Of a stretch of 64,000 nt of DNA, positions 1-9,766 are shown one piece after another. The translations under genes and the position numbers were made by a program. The first letter of the stretch is position 1. The number at the start of each line of letters is the position of its first letter. The stretch spans positions 48,810,080 to 48,874,079 of the forward strand of contig CM075773.1 of the NCBI GenBank assembly GCA_037974665.1, in the 5' to 3' direction. This stretch comes from Ehretia macrophylla (lineage: Eukaryota > Streptophyta > Magnoliopsida > Boraginales > Ehretiaceae). The notes below the pieces were generated by a model, which was not told where the DNA came from, did not search any database, and saw only the letters and a list, made by a program, of their open reading frames with translations.

Positions 1-89
1 CATTGCACTGGTTTGTGTACTTGTTCCCAAGTCGGGAATTGCACTAGTTTACAAAATCGCATTGTATTGAATTTGTACAAGTAATGTTT

Positions 90-186
90 CGGCCCGGGGC
101 CTTTACAAAATACTTTAGCTCGGGGCCGTTTACAAAATATTACGGCTCGGGGCCGTTGACAGAATATTCCGGCTCGGGGCCGTTTT
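90..186 (-). repeat. short tandem repeat in the retrotransposon 3' untranslated region
   Basis: About three copies of a roughly 31-bp unit containing GGCTCGGGGCCGTT and an ACAAAATA block lie directly after the pol reading frame. GC-rich and AT-rich halves alternate. The array belongs to the retrotransposon. Confidence 0.7.
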
Positions 187-3100
187 TAGACAAAATACCG
201 CTTCAAATGTTCTGAATGCCATGTATTTTTTAACAGTTTTCCATTCTTGTCTCGAAGGTAGAAGGTCCCGGGTCGGACTTCTTTCATGACCTCGTAGGGT
301 CCCTCCCAGGTCGGGGAAAGCTTGTTAGTGGAGCGCGGCAAAAAGATGGCCTTCCTGAGTACGAGGTCGCCGACCTTAATAGGCTTAGGCTTGACCTGCT
401 TGGAAAAGGCTCTTTTCATTGCAGCTTTGCTGGCCAGCATTCTGATTTGAGCTTTAGCTCGGAGCTCTTCAGCGAGGTCGAGCTCTTCACGGATTCGTGC
501 TCCGTTTATTTCTGGGTCATGGTGGAGGGTTCTACTGGTTGGAGACCCGATCTCCACTGGCAGCACGGCTTGAGTGCCGAAGGTCAGTTCGAAGGGCGAT
601 TCTCCCGTCGCCGAGCTGATATTGGTCCGTTGAGCCCACATCACTTCTGGGAGAATTGATGCCCATTGGCCCCCTGCTTCCTCCAGCTTGGTTTTCAGAC
701 CCTGCAAAATGATTTGGTTAGTTCTTTCAACTTGGCCATTACTTTGAGGGTGAGCAACAGACGAGAATCTGAGGTCGATCCCAATCTCGGCACATCTGCC
801 TCGAAAGTATGCACTGTCGAATTGCTTGCCGTGGTCGGTGACAATGACCTTTGGTACCCCAAATCGGCATATGATATTTTTCCATACGAAATCCCAAGCT
901 GCCTTTTCTGTTATTCTGGCAACACCTTCAGCCTCGGGCCATTTAGTGAAGTAGTCTACGGCCACGAAGGCGTGTTTCTTTTGGCCGAGACTGGCCGGCA
1001 AGGGGCCGATGATGTCTAGACCCCACTGATAGAATGGCCAAGGGCTTATCATCACTGTGAGGTCTACAGCAGGCTTCCGCTGCACGTTGGCGAACCTCTG
1101 GCAGGTGTCGCACTTTTTTACATACTCTTTGGCATCTTGCTCTAAGGTTGGCCAAAAATAGCCGTACCTTAACGCCTTCCGAGCCAGAGCTTTACCCCCC
1201 AAGTGGTTTCCACACACCCCTTCATGAATCTCCCGGAGTACATAGTTTCCTTCCTCGGGTGCAACGCATTTCAAAAGAGGCCAGGTGTAGGCTCTTTTGT
1301 AGAGCTGCCCGGCAATTATGACAAACCTTGAGGCCTGCTTCATGAGTTTCCGAGCAGCTTTTTCATCCTCCGGGGTCATACCCCCTTCCAAATAGTCCAT
1401 GATTGGTTTGGTCCAATCTGGATTTAAGTTGAGCTCGGCTACCGCTCGCATCCCCAACTGGATACTAGGTTCAGATACTTCTTCCACGTGGACAAGGGTA
1501 GGTCGGCTCTCGCCCAAGGCTAGCCTGGATAGGGCGTCAGCCTTCATGTTCTCTTCCCTGGGAATCTGCTGTATCGTAAACCTTCTGAGCGTTGAGGTCA
1601 AATCCTTAACTCTGTTGAGGTAGGCTAGCATAGCACTGTCCTTGGCTTCGAACTCCCCTGATATCTGACTAGAAACCAACTGAGAGTCGGTGCTTAGGTC
1701 GATTGTCTGTGCCCCGAGCTGAGCAGCAATTTTTAGCCCTGCAATCACCGCTTCATACTCTGCTTCATTGTTGGACGCCGAGAAGGCGAATTTGAGGGAG
1801 TACTGGTGCTCATGCCGGTTTGGGTCGAGGATGACCACCCCAGCTCCGCTCCCAGACTTCCCTGAGGCCCCATCCACATGGACCTTCCACACGTCCTCCG
1901 GGTCGTACTCTGCTCGGCCAGTGCACTCTACGACAAAGTCAGCAATGGCCTGGGCTTTGATGGCTGTCCTGGGCTGGTAGGTGATGTCGAATTGACTCAA
2001 CTCAACTGCCCATTTCAGTAGCCTGCCCGACGCCTCTGGCTTGTGCATGATGGATTTGAGCGGAGCATCAGTCATGACTTTAATCGGATGAGCATCGAAG
2101 TATGGTTTCAACTTTCTAGCCGCCGTGATAAGCGCGAGGGCGAGTTTTTCCAAGGAGGAGTATCTCACCTCGGCTCCCTGCAAGGTTTTACTAACGTAGT
2201 AGACCGGCTTCTGCTCCTTGCCTTCTTCTCGGACTAGCGCCGCCGCCACCGCTGTTCCCGAGCATGCCAAGTATACTACCAGCTCCTCCCCCACCTCAGG
2301 TCGGGATAATAGAGGTGGCGAGGCTAAGTACCTTTTCAGCTCCTGGAAGGCGTTTTGGCATTCCTCAGTCCATTCAAAGTTCTTAGGGTTCCTCAATATT
2401 TTGAATAGGGGAGCGCACTTGTCAGCCGACCTGGACATGAATCTGCTCAGCGCCGCGACCTTTCCTGCCAACACCTGGACGTCCTTCACGCAGGTCGGGG
2501 GCACTAGGTCTAGGATCGCCTGGACTTTCTCCGGGTTGGCTTCTATTCCGCGGGCTGTTACCATGAAGCCTAGGAACTTGCCTGCCTTGACGCCGAATGC
2601 GCACTTTTCCGGGTTCAATTTTATCCCAAAGTGCTCCATTACGGCGAAGGCCTCAGCCAGGTCAGTTACATGGTCTTCCGCCCTCCTGCTCTTGACCAAC
2701 ATGTCATCTACATAGATCTCCATATTCCGGCCAATCTGGTTCTTGAAGACCTTGTTCACCATCCGAGTGTATGTGGCTCCAGCATTCTTGAGGCCAAAAG
2801 GCATGACCTCATAGTAGTAGAGTCCTTTATCGGTGGTGAAGGCGGTCTTTTCTTTGTCCCCGGGAGCCATCTTGATTTGATTATAACCTTTGAAGGCATC
2901 CATGAAGGAGAGCAGCTCGAACCCGGAGGTGGCGTCCACCATTTGGTCAATCCGTGGCAGGGGGAAGCAATCCTTGGGGCAAGCTTTGTTGAGGTCGGTG
3001 AAATCAATACATAGTCTCCATCCACCAGAAGACTTCGTCACCAGCACCACATTGGACAGCCAAGTTGGGTACTGTATTTCCTTTATGTGGCCGGCGTCCA

Positions 3101-3662
3101 CCAACTTGTCCACTTCTTCCGCTATGATTTGTTGCTTATCATAATGAAAGTGCCGACGCTTTTGTTTTACTGGATAGTGATTTGGGTCGGCATTCAGGTG
3201 ATGCTCGATCACACTCGGGTCAATTCCTGTCATGTCAGAAGCAGACCAGGCAAATACATGCTCATTCTTTAAAAGAAATTGGCTTATACCTTTCTTGAGA
3301 TTGGCAGATAGTTCACACCCAATCTTTGCTCTCTTTGTTTCGTCAGAGAGCTCCACCTCCTGAAGGTCCTCGGCCGGGCTTCCCCTCTTAGCGTCTCTCT
3401 TTTCTTCGGGCAGATCCGGTCCCCAGCCGATTTGATATTTGGGTCGGAGTGAGTTTTCATAACACTCCCGAGCTGAGAGCTGGGCTCCGCGAATGGTGGC
3501 TACCCCAGACGGGGTCGGGAATTTCAGGGCCTGGTGGTACGTTGAGGGGACGGCCCTGAAATGATTAAGCGCCACCCGACCTAAGATCCCGTTGTAGGTG
3601 GAGTTACAATTCATTACAATGAAGTTGGCCTGCATCGACACCCATTTATCCCCAGCCTCCAA
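186..3662 (-). CDS. retrotransposon pol polyprotein (RT, RNase H, second RNase H, integrase)
   Basis: This 1158-residue reading frame belongs to the LTR element. It begins with the C-terminal part of a retropepsin-like domain (GILGR near residue 26). Reverse transcriptase follows at about 165-345 with the YVDD active-site motif near residue 318. A standard RNase H lies at about 430-560. A second RNase H-like domain at about 595-715 starts at KVHVDGASG and includes NNEAEYEAVIAGL and STDSQLV. The integrase has an H-H-C-C zinc finger near 815-855 and a catalytic core to about 1040, and the C-terminus carries a GPYEV motif. Domain order is that of Ty3/gypsy elements; the extra RNase H is characteristic of the TAT lineage. 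Confidence 0.93.
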   Translation of the reverse strand: MEAGDKWVSMQANFIVMNCNSTYNGILGRVALNHFRAVPSTYHQALKFPTPSGVATIRGAQLSARECYENSLRPKYQIGWGPDLPEEKRDAKRGSPAEDLQEVELSDETKRAKIGCELSANLKKGISQFLLKNEHVFAWSASDMTGIDPSVIEHHLNADPNHYPVKQKRRHFHYDKQQIIAEEVDKLVDAGHIKEIQYPTWLSNVVLVTKSSGGWRLCIDFTDLNKACPKDCFPLPRIDQMVDATSGFELLSFMDAFKGYNQIKMAPGDKEKTAFTTDKGLYYYEVMPFGLKNAGATYTRMVNKVFKNQIGRNMEIYVDDMLVKSRRAEDHVTDLAEAFAVMEHFGIKLNPEKCAFGVKAGKFLGFMVTARGIEANPEKVQAILDLVPPTCVKDVQVLAGKVAALSRFMSRSADKCAPLFKILRNPKNFEWTEECQNAFQELKRYLASPPLLSRPEVGEELVVYLACSGTAVAAALVREEGKEQKPVYYVSKTLQGAEVRYSSLEKLALALITAARKLKPYFDAHPIKVMTDAPLKSIMHKPEASGRLLKWAVELSQFDITYQPRTAIKAQAIADFVVECTGRAEYDPEDVWKVHVDGASGKSGSGAGVVILDPNRHEHQYSLKFAFSASNNEAEYEAVIAGLKIAAQLGAQTIDLSTDSQLVSSQISGEFEAKDSAMLAYLNRVKDLTSTLRRFTIQQIPREENMKADALSRLALGESRPTLVHVEEVSEPSIQLGMRAVAELNLNPDWTKPIMDYLEGGMTPEDEKAARKLMKQASRFVIIAGQLYKRAYTWPLLKCVAPEEGNYVLREIHEGVCGNHLGGKALARKALRYGYFWPTLEQDAKEYVKKCDTCQRFANVQRKPAVDLTVMISPWPFYQWGLDIIGPLPASLGQKKHAFVAVDYFTKWPEAEGVARITEKAAWDFVWKNIICRFGVPKVIVTDHGKQFDSAYFRGRCAEIGIDLRFSSVAHPQSNGQVERTNQIILQGLKTKLEEAGGQWASILPEVMWAQRTNISSATGESPFELTFGTQAVLPVEIGSPTSRTLHHDPEINGARIREELDLAEELRAKAQIRMLASKAAMKRAFSKQVKPKPIKVGDLVLRKAIFLPRSTNKLSPTWEGPYEVMKEVRPGTFYLRDKNGKLLKNTWHSEHLKRYFV

Positions 3663-3683
3663 CTTCAGCGGGAGGTTGATGAC

Positions 3684-5474
3684 TCATTCGGCTCGGTGGG
3701 ACTGCCCGGTGAAACCTGCTAAAGTACCACGCAATGGCCTGAGTCGGCTCCTGTCCAGCCCCATTTGCTCAAAAGCACTGAGGAACAAGACTTCTGCCGA
3801 GCTCCCAGTGTCCACCATCAGCCTTTTGACGGTGAAGTTGGCTATCTCTGCGCTGATCACCAGGGGGTCGTCGTGAGGCAATATGACCCCCTCCAAGTCT
3901 TCTGAGGAAAAGGTGATCCCTTGCATCCCCGGGGCCGGTCCCTTCATTGGTCCATATTCCCTCCCTGCACGAACATAACCCTTTCTGCCTGCCGAGGTCT
4001 CGCCTCCTGACGCTAGCCCTCCCGCTATGGTTTCAATCACAGCCAGACGTCCGCCCCCAACCTGGCGCCTGGTCGGACTTCTCTCCCTATCCCTTTGTTC
4101 CGTATTTCGGGTCGGCTGTTGATCTACATACCTCCGAAGGTGGCCTCGGGCAATCACTGCCTCGCTGTCCTGCTTCCAGTCTTTACACTCTTCGGTGGTA
4201 TGGCCATAGTCCATGTGGTAGCGGCAATATTTGGTCTTATTGGGCTTATCAGGCCGGCCTTTCATTCTCGGTGCCGGAGGCAGGTGGTTTTGGTGCTGGA
4301 TCTCCATCAGGATCTGCTCCCTCGAGGTGTTGAGGGGAGTGAACATCGTGAACCGGGGGTTCGGCTTCGGCTGCTGGGGCTGCTTGCCTCGGTCATTCTG
4401 GGCTTTGGCCCCAGGTTGGGCTCGGGAGGCCTCTCCTCTCTTCCCGGCCTCCTTCTCCTTGTCATCATCCCTTTTCGCCTGGTGGATTTCCTCCGAGTGT
4501 ATGTACCCTTCTGCTCGTACCATCAGCTCGGACACAGTATCCACAGGATCAATTGCTAAGGAAGACGTGAGTGGGCCCGACCTAAGCCCACTCTGGTAAG
4601 CCATCAAAGCCATGGAGTCCTCCAGGTTCGGAATTCGGAGGGACTCCTCATTAAATCTGGCCGTGTAAGCCCTCAAGCTTTCCCCTCGATGCTGCTTCAC
4701 CAACAGCAATGTTGAAGTATGACGAGTGGCGCGGCGGCTTCCCGCGAAGCGAGACAGGAATGCCTCAGCCAGCTGGTGGAAACTTGCGATTGAACCTGGA
4801 CGAAGTTTTTGGAACCAGTCCAAGGCATTGCCAACCAAGGTGGTCGGGAACGTCTTCGCCTTCATGAGATCTGGCATATCATGCAGAGTCATGTGGTGGT
4901 CAAAATTGAGCAGGTGGCTGGCTGGGTCTCCGTCTCCATTATAGATGGCCAGGTTGGGCATTCGGTTGCCAGTGGGTAGGGGCGTGGCTAACACCTCTGG
5001 AGAGAGTGGGCTTACACCGAGTTGGTTGATGACTTTAGCTATGGCAGCCGCGGTCTTTGCTTGCTCGGGGTCGGCTAGAACCGCCCTTTTGCCTCTCTCC
5101 GGGTCGGACCTTGGTGTTGGCTCGTAGAAGCCCTCCTCTTCCTGCGTCCGTTTTCGTCTAGACTCCGGGATGTGGAACTGGGGGCGCGATGGCCGCGGCG
5201 CGGCCTCTTGCGGTGCCAGGGGGCCCTCAGCCAGCCGGGCCACCTGCTCCTTAAGTTCTTCAAACATCCTCAGCATCATCCTTATCTCCGGTGATAGGCC
5301 GGAGTTTGGGTCTCCTTCTGCTGCGGGTTGGGTTTGAGTGGCTAAGTGTATGCGTTGGCTCGTTCCAACGTCGGCTTGGGTCAGGTTTTGGCTGGGCGCC
5401 TGTGTGGCTTCGAGGTCCCCCTCCAGGTTGGGCGAATCCTCTGCCGGTACGTTGTGGCTTCTAGTTTGCACCAT
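3684..5474 (-). CDS. retrotransposon gag with N-terminal part of protease
   Basis: This 596-residue reading frame is the capsid part of the LTR element and lies just before pol. The gag core at about 170-310 has the usual plant gypsy motifs (TFPTTLVGNALDWFQKL, then LLLVKQHRGESLRAYTARF). A short zinc-binding-like segment, CRYHMDYGHTTEEC, lies near residue 420. The C-terminal end has the aspartic protease motif MVDTGSSAEVLF near residue 555, continuing functionally into pol. The N-terminal 150 residues are low-complexity and charged, as is common in this family. Confidence 0.9.
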   Translation of the reverse strand: MVQTRSHNVPAEDSPNLEGDLEATQAPSQNLTQADVGTSQRIHLATQTQPAAEGDPNSGLSPEIRMMLRMFEELKEQVARLAEGPLAPQEAAPRPSRPQFHIPESRRKRTQEEEGFYEPTPRSDPERGKRAVLADPEQAKTAAAIAKVINQLGVSPLSPEVLATPLPTGNRMPNLAIYNGDGDPASHLLNFDHHMTLHDMPDLMKAKTFPTTLVGNALDWFQKLRPGSIASFHQLAEAFLSRFAGSRRATRHTSTLLLVKQHRGESLRAYTARFNEESLRIPNLEDSMALMAYQSGLRSGPLTSSLAIDPVDTVSELMVRAEGYIHSEEIHQAKRDDDKEKEAGKRGEASRAQPGAKAQNDRGKQPQQPKPNPRFTMFTPLNTSREQILMEIQHQNHLPPAPRMKGRPDKPNKTKYCRYHMDYGHTTEECKDWKQDSEAVIARGHLRRYVDQQPTRNTEQRDRERSPTRRQVGGGRLAVIETIAGGLASGGETSAGRKGYVRAGREYGPMKGPAPGMQGITFSSEDLEGVILPHDDPLVISAEIANFTVKRLMVDTGSSAEVLFLSAFEQMGLDRSRLRPLRGTLAGFTGQSHRAE

Positions 5475-5525
5475 AATGGCTTCTCAATGAGTGGTGAAGA
5501 GAGTTATAGAAGAACTCGTCGCCTT

Positions 5526-5543
5526 CCCCACAGACGGCGCCAA
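5526..5543 (-). other. primer-binding-like site of the LTR element
   Basis: On the minus strand TGGCGCCGTCTGTGGGG follows the inferred LTR end by a few bases. TGGCGCC-type sites are common primer-binding sites in TAT and Athila elements. I do not assign the tRNA with certainty. Confidence 0.55.
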
Positions 5544-5545
5544 AC

Positions 5546-6014
5546 TGTCGAGGTTGAAAATCTCACAGTTAGATTCGGGAGCTACTTTGGCCGAGCTGAA
5601 CTCCTTTGATCCGACTCCGAGCTAAACTTTCCTGGTCGGCTGCAGATCCTGCACAAGAAGGCAAGGAAAAGGCGGGGTGACGACCCGAATTTTCCCCTCA
5701 GGCGTGCGAATGATTAATATGTCCGAGCTGGCAAAGTAGTTGAGAGCAATTAATAACGAGAGAGAGTAAGTGAGGAGGGTTGAGCTCTATTTATACTGAG
5801 TTTGGGTCTGACAACATTTAATGCGACGCAGCTTTATGTCCCATCAGTGCTTTATGTCCCATTGCAACAGCTGGAACTGAGGCCGGGGTTAATGGGGTCG
5901 GGTCAGTCATCTGGGGTTGATCATTGGGCTGAGCGAGCTGCTAGTGGAGCGCGGATTGGCCCATCTCTGATCATCAGGTCGGCTAATTTAGCTCAGCTCG
6001 GGAACCCCTCGTCA
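5546..6014 (-). repeat. 5' LTR of the Ty3/gypsy element
   Basis: The boundaries are inferred from the primer-binding-like site to the left and from short inverted ends: plus-strand TGTCGAGG at 5546 and CCTCGTCA ending at 6014 are reverse complements with one mismatch, giving the usual TG...CA ends. Length is about 469 bp. A TATA-like box for minus-strand transcription (TATAAATA) lies at 5788-5795. The second LTR is outside the window, so the ends are provisional. Confidence 0.65.
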
Positions 6015-7404
6015 ACTAGTATTTTGTCATTCTAAGTTAATGGTGTACTTGAGTTGGATGAAAGGTAGTGGACCTAATTACAACACGAATTTTGAGGTGA
6101 AATCACGACTTCAATTTCTATTGTACTAAATAAAAAAGTTACTAATGTCAGTTGTTAAATTAATAGTTAGATATTATTTTAATTCGGAAACTTTAAACAA
6201 TATATTTATACTTAAAAATAATAATACTCTTTGAAATATATAAATTCCCATACTTATTATTACCCAAGTATGTGTTGTCACGTGTAAACCCGACCAAGTG
6301 AATGTGTTTCCATACTTGGACATTCTTCATAGCATGTCAGTTGGGAACTTTCTCTGAATATTCTTCTTGTGTCATGAAAATGAAGGCAGCACAGCACAGC
6401 TCATGAGCTTATCAAAGTGCACAACTGCACATGTTGGGGCTATTATTATATATTTATTTGCTATCTTTATAAAGAAGAAGAGGTGGGGTAGGGCATTCAA
6501 TCTTTATCACAAAACAGCATATTGGATCTAATAATGATGGCTGTATCAAATCCACACTACTTTTGGAAATACCATACGGGGTTATGATTATTTCACACTT
6601 CTTTGTTTTTTTTTTTGTTTTTTTAGTGTGGGAATTTAACTGGCGGAGTTCGATTATTAGTTAGTAAATTCACGGGCATAAGAGTATATTTTAACATATG
6701 TTCTAAGTCAATCGAGAGTGTAAATCTAATAAACAGTCAAATAATTTCGAACTCAAACTTATCAGATATTATTTCTCTTTATTTGTCACTAAACTACTCC
6801 TTGAAAACAATTGTTTCTTGTTGTTGTTTCCCTCCAAAGAAGAGATTCTAACACGTTAATTAACTCTCCATCGCAAAATAAAAATAAAAAAATAAAATTA
6901 AAATTTTTAATATAATAAATCGCTACCCGACTCTCGACAAGTCTACCAACACATACCTTATTGTGTTCTTGTTACATAGATACTATTAGTGGGCACTGAC
7001 ATTTATTTCAAATTAACGTTTTCTTGATGAAGTAGATTATCAGCCACCTATACGAATTAAATAGCAAGACAACAAATTGTGTACATTAGGCGTTAACTTT
7101 ACCCATACATAACTCTTCTTAGCTAACATTTAGTTTGGTACACAAAAATTCAACAAATTAAGCAATACTAGATTGAAATCACATTTTTTACTCTTTACTT
7201 GTTGGAGAATACAATTATTATTTTTATTCTTTTTAATATAATAGAGATCTAAATCGTAATTTAAAGTTAGAACTTCTAATCATGGGTAGAGCCAGAAATT
7301 TGATCTTAGAGGTCAAAATTTAATCAAAAAGATTAACTATAAATAAATATAAAAAATCAAGGGGTCCTATCATTTTAAAAATAAAAAAATTACATATGTT
7401 ATTT

Positions 7405-8005
7405 GTAGATATATTTATTGTAAGTATTTATTTTTTGTCCCTATATTTTAAAACTTTGACATAAATATATATTCCATCAATATCACTAATTAATTTTAAA
7501 ATTAAATTTAATTAATTAGTATAGATGAATAGATAACACGAATAAATAATTTATGATTTTAGATGTCTAATTAAGTATGTTAATACTATATGAAAATAAG
7601 GATGTACGAATAAATAACTTATGCTTTGAGTTTCTAATTTGAAGACGAAAAAGAAGTTTGGATTAAGAAAAATAGAAAATAAATTTTATCGTGGAGAAGC
7701 TCGCAAAAAGAATAATAAGAACTAACAATATAGGGAATGAAACCAAAAGGATAAGAGCAATAAAAAAGAAAAGAAAAATTACAGGACAACTTAATATTTA
7801 AAAGAAGACTAACTAATTTGGTGGATTGAAATTGTAAATTTTACCTCTTGAACAATAATTTGTATAAAATTTGAGTAAATTTAGAATTTATAAATTTTGT
7901 ATTTTTAATTTTTTTAAAAAATACTTCTAAACATAAAAAAGTTAAATTTGCAAATAAACTCTGCAAAATTCGAGAGTTGTCGTTTATTTTAAGCAGGGTC
8001 GTCTT
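7405..8005 (+). repeat. dispersed repeat family, copy A (5'-truncated)
   Basis: This stretch aligns almost end to end with 14690-15282. Shared blocks include AATATATTCCATCAATATCA-type sequence, AATTTAATTAATTA, the pair TAATTAAGTATGTTA and TTATCGTG-GAAGCT, and the right end with TGCAAAT...CAAA. Small indels separate the copies. It lacks the left terminus seen in copies B (14572-15282) and C (57951-58679). Confidence 0.7.
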
Positions 8006-8520
8006 TTCTAATTTTATTTTCTTTAATTTCACGAGCATTTGTACCGATATTGACGAGAGATATGCTAATAGTGAAAAAAGATATTCAAAGTAACTTAGAT
8101 GGAAAAATGAGAAGTTGTTTAGGTCCAATGCATAGTAGGCCACCTTGAAGCACTAGAAAACTTTTCAAAAAAGTGAACAAATCTTGTCATTTGTGCAAAA
8201 TTAAGGTTGGCAACCACCTTCATTAAATTCTAATTGAATGGAGAACTTGTCTATGGAAAGATGAAAAATTCTCCTTTTGGAAACAAACCTAGAGATTTCC
8301 AAAAGTGTGAAAAAAATAAGAGAATTGATTTTTTTTTTTATTTTATAAATCGTTGTTCAAACTCATAATCTCTCGTTAAAATAGTTGCTATGTGAATGTT
8401 TCACTCAATTTTTTGATAAGTAATATTAAATATATGAGGATTTTCACCTATTAAGTGGTGAGAGCATGGAGTACATCTTATTTCACATATGATTGTATGT
8501 ATCACAAGTTTGTACAAACT

Positions 8521-8830
8521 TTTTTTTTTTTTTTTTTGGTTTTTGGCCAGAAAATAAAGACTTTCATTAATATGGAAAGGAGACAGCATTACATCAACCA
8601 ACTCCAGTAGCTTAAAAAACAAAATGAAGGGTATTAAAAAAGTTTAATGAAGGATGAACCATTCAATTTAAATAAACAGCGCTTAATCTAACACGTTTTG
8701 CTAACTTATCGACAATCCCATTTGCACGTTTACAAACGTGTTTGGGCAAACTTAGACGAACTTTATTCTCATTATTCATATAACGGAGATTCGTGTTTCG
8801 CAATCTTTTCGCTCTCTATATTGAGAAGAT
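8521..8830 (-). mobile_element. LINE 3' end (RNase H tail and poly-A)
   Basis: Read on the minus strand, 8690-8790 encodes HVCKRANGIVDKLAKRVRLS, which resembles the C-terminal end of the RNase H domain of plant LINEs. A 3' untranslated stretch follows, ending in CTTTATTTTCTGGCC-like sequence and a run of about 18 A residues (plus-strand T run near 8521-8538). The 5' part is missing or too diverged to see, as is usual for 5'-truncated LINE insertions. Confidence 0.65.
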
Positions 8831-9324
8831 TTTTCATGTACACTGCGTGATTCTATTATCTTATAGATTTTTTTTTTAAATTAACTATATTAATACTTTT
8901 ATCTCATAATCTAATAATACTTTAATATTACAAATTTAAATAATAGTTTAAGTTAATTATTTTGAATTTTATTCATATTTAGTTTAAAATAATTATTCTC
9001 AAACTTATAAGACAATTCAGAGTTCTAAACTTCGAGTATGACAAACCTTACTTAAACAAGTTAAAGAAGGATAAAATAATTAAAATGATGGTCACTAAGA
9101 TTTTAATCTAATAATATGTAACTCGCTAATTATATTATACGGTCTTACAATTTAATTAAATAATAATAATAATTAAGATGATGGATTCAATCAAAAGATA
9201 AAACAAACGACAACATTTTACCTTAACCTCAAGACACGTAAGCCATCTCCTACCAGTAACACTGGCCCCACAAAGTCGCTTTTGAACCGGACGTCATCTT
9301 ACTAGTAGGCCCCTTCTCCTATTT

Positions 9325-9334
9325 CCACGTGTCA
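9325..9334 (+). promoter_or_regulatory. G-box/ABRE-like motif upstream of the VAP gene
   Basis: CCACGTGTCA contains the ACGTG core bound by plant bZIP and bHLH factors. It lies about 30 bp before a TATA-like box (TATATAAA near 9365) and 440 bp before the start codon. The function is inferred from motif and position only. Confidence 0.4.
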
Positions 9335-9362
9335 CCATAATTATATTTTCTTTTAAAAAATG

Positions 9363-9372
9363 AATTATATAA
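9363..9372 (+). promoter_or_regulatory. TATA-like box of the VAP gene
   Basis: TTATATAAAC lies about 400 bp upstream of the ATG at 9767. The long C/T-rich stretch after it (about 9400-9640) looks like a plant 5' leader. A leader intron is possible, because AG acceptor candidates lie shortly before the ATG. Confidence 0.35.
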
Positions 9373-9766
9373 ACTCCAGCCTCATACAACGCAAAAGCTT
9401 CTCTATCCCTCCATCTCTGCATGCTTTTTCCTCTTATAACACACTTTTTTTTTTTATTTTTTCAAAAAAACAAAAAAAAAAAAACAACATTTTCATTCGA
9501 CAACAAACAAAGCGATCTTTGTGGCCAAACCAAATGTTAGTCCTAAAAACACACAACCTTTGATCCTTAATTTTCGTGAATCTTCCCTTTTTTTTCTTTT
9601 TCTTTTTTCATTTCTTCTCTGTTTTTTTTTTCCCTTCTTACACTAAGAGGTGCCATTTGTGTGTGTGTTTTCTTTTTGCATTGAATGGTTTGGTTTTACA
9701 GGTTCTTGAAAAGGGTCATTTGATTCATTTTTTGAGAGAGATTTTTGTGTATGCATCATCTGGATC

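Larger units (their letters stand above)
1..6014 (-). mobile_element. Ty3/gypsy LTR retrotransposon, TAT lineage (left end outside window)
   Basis: On the minus strand the order is 5' LTR (5546-6014), primer-binding-like site (about 5526-5543), gag with the start of protease, pol, and a short 3' untranslated stretch. The 3' LTR would lie left of position 1 and is not seen. A second RNase H-like domain between RNase H and integrase points to the TAT lineage (Ogre/Retand/Tat). The possible 5-bp flank at the right end is ACTAG (6015-6019); its partner is outside the window. Both coding parts are long and well conserved, so the copy looks fairly young and largely whole, but it cannot be dated without the second LTR. 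I treat it as a resident genomic fossil. Confidence 0.93.
6020..9300. other. AT-rich spacer between the retrotransposon and the VAP gene
   Basis: No host gene is visible. The stretch contains poly-T and poly-A runs, one copy of a dispersed repeat (about 7405-8005) and a LINE 3' end (about 8521-8830), listed separately. The remainder is unrecognised AT-rich DNA. Confidence 0.7.

Noticed and set aside
2218-2715. Open reading frames on the plus strand across the retrotransposon
   Set aside because: They run antisense to pol and gag, show no family features, and follow from the GC-richer codon use of the real frames.
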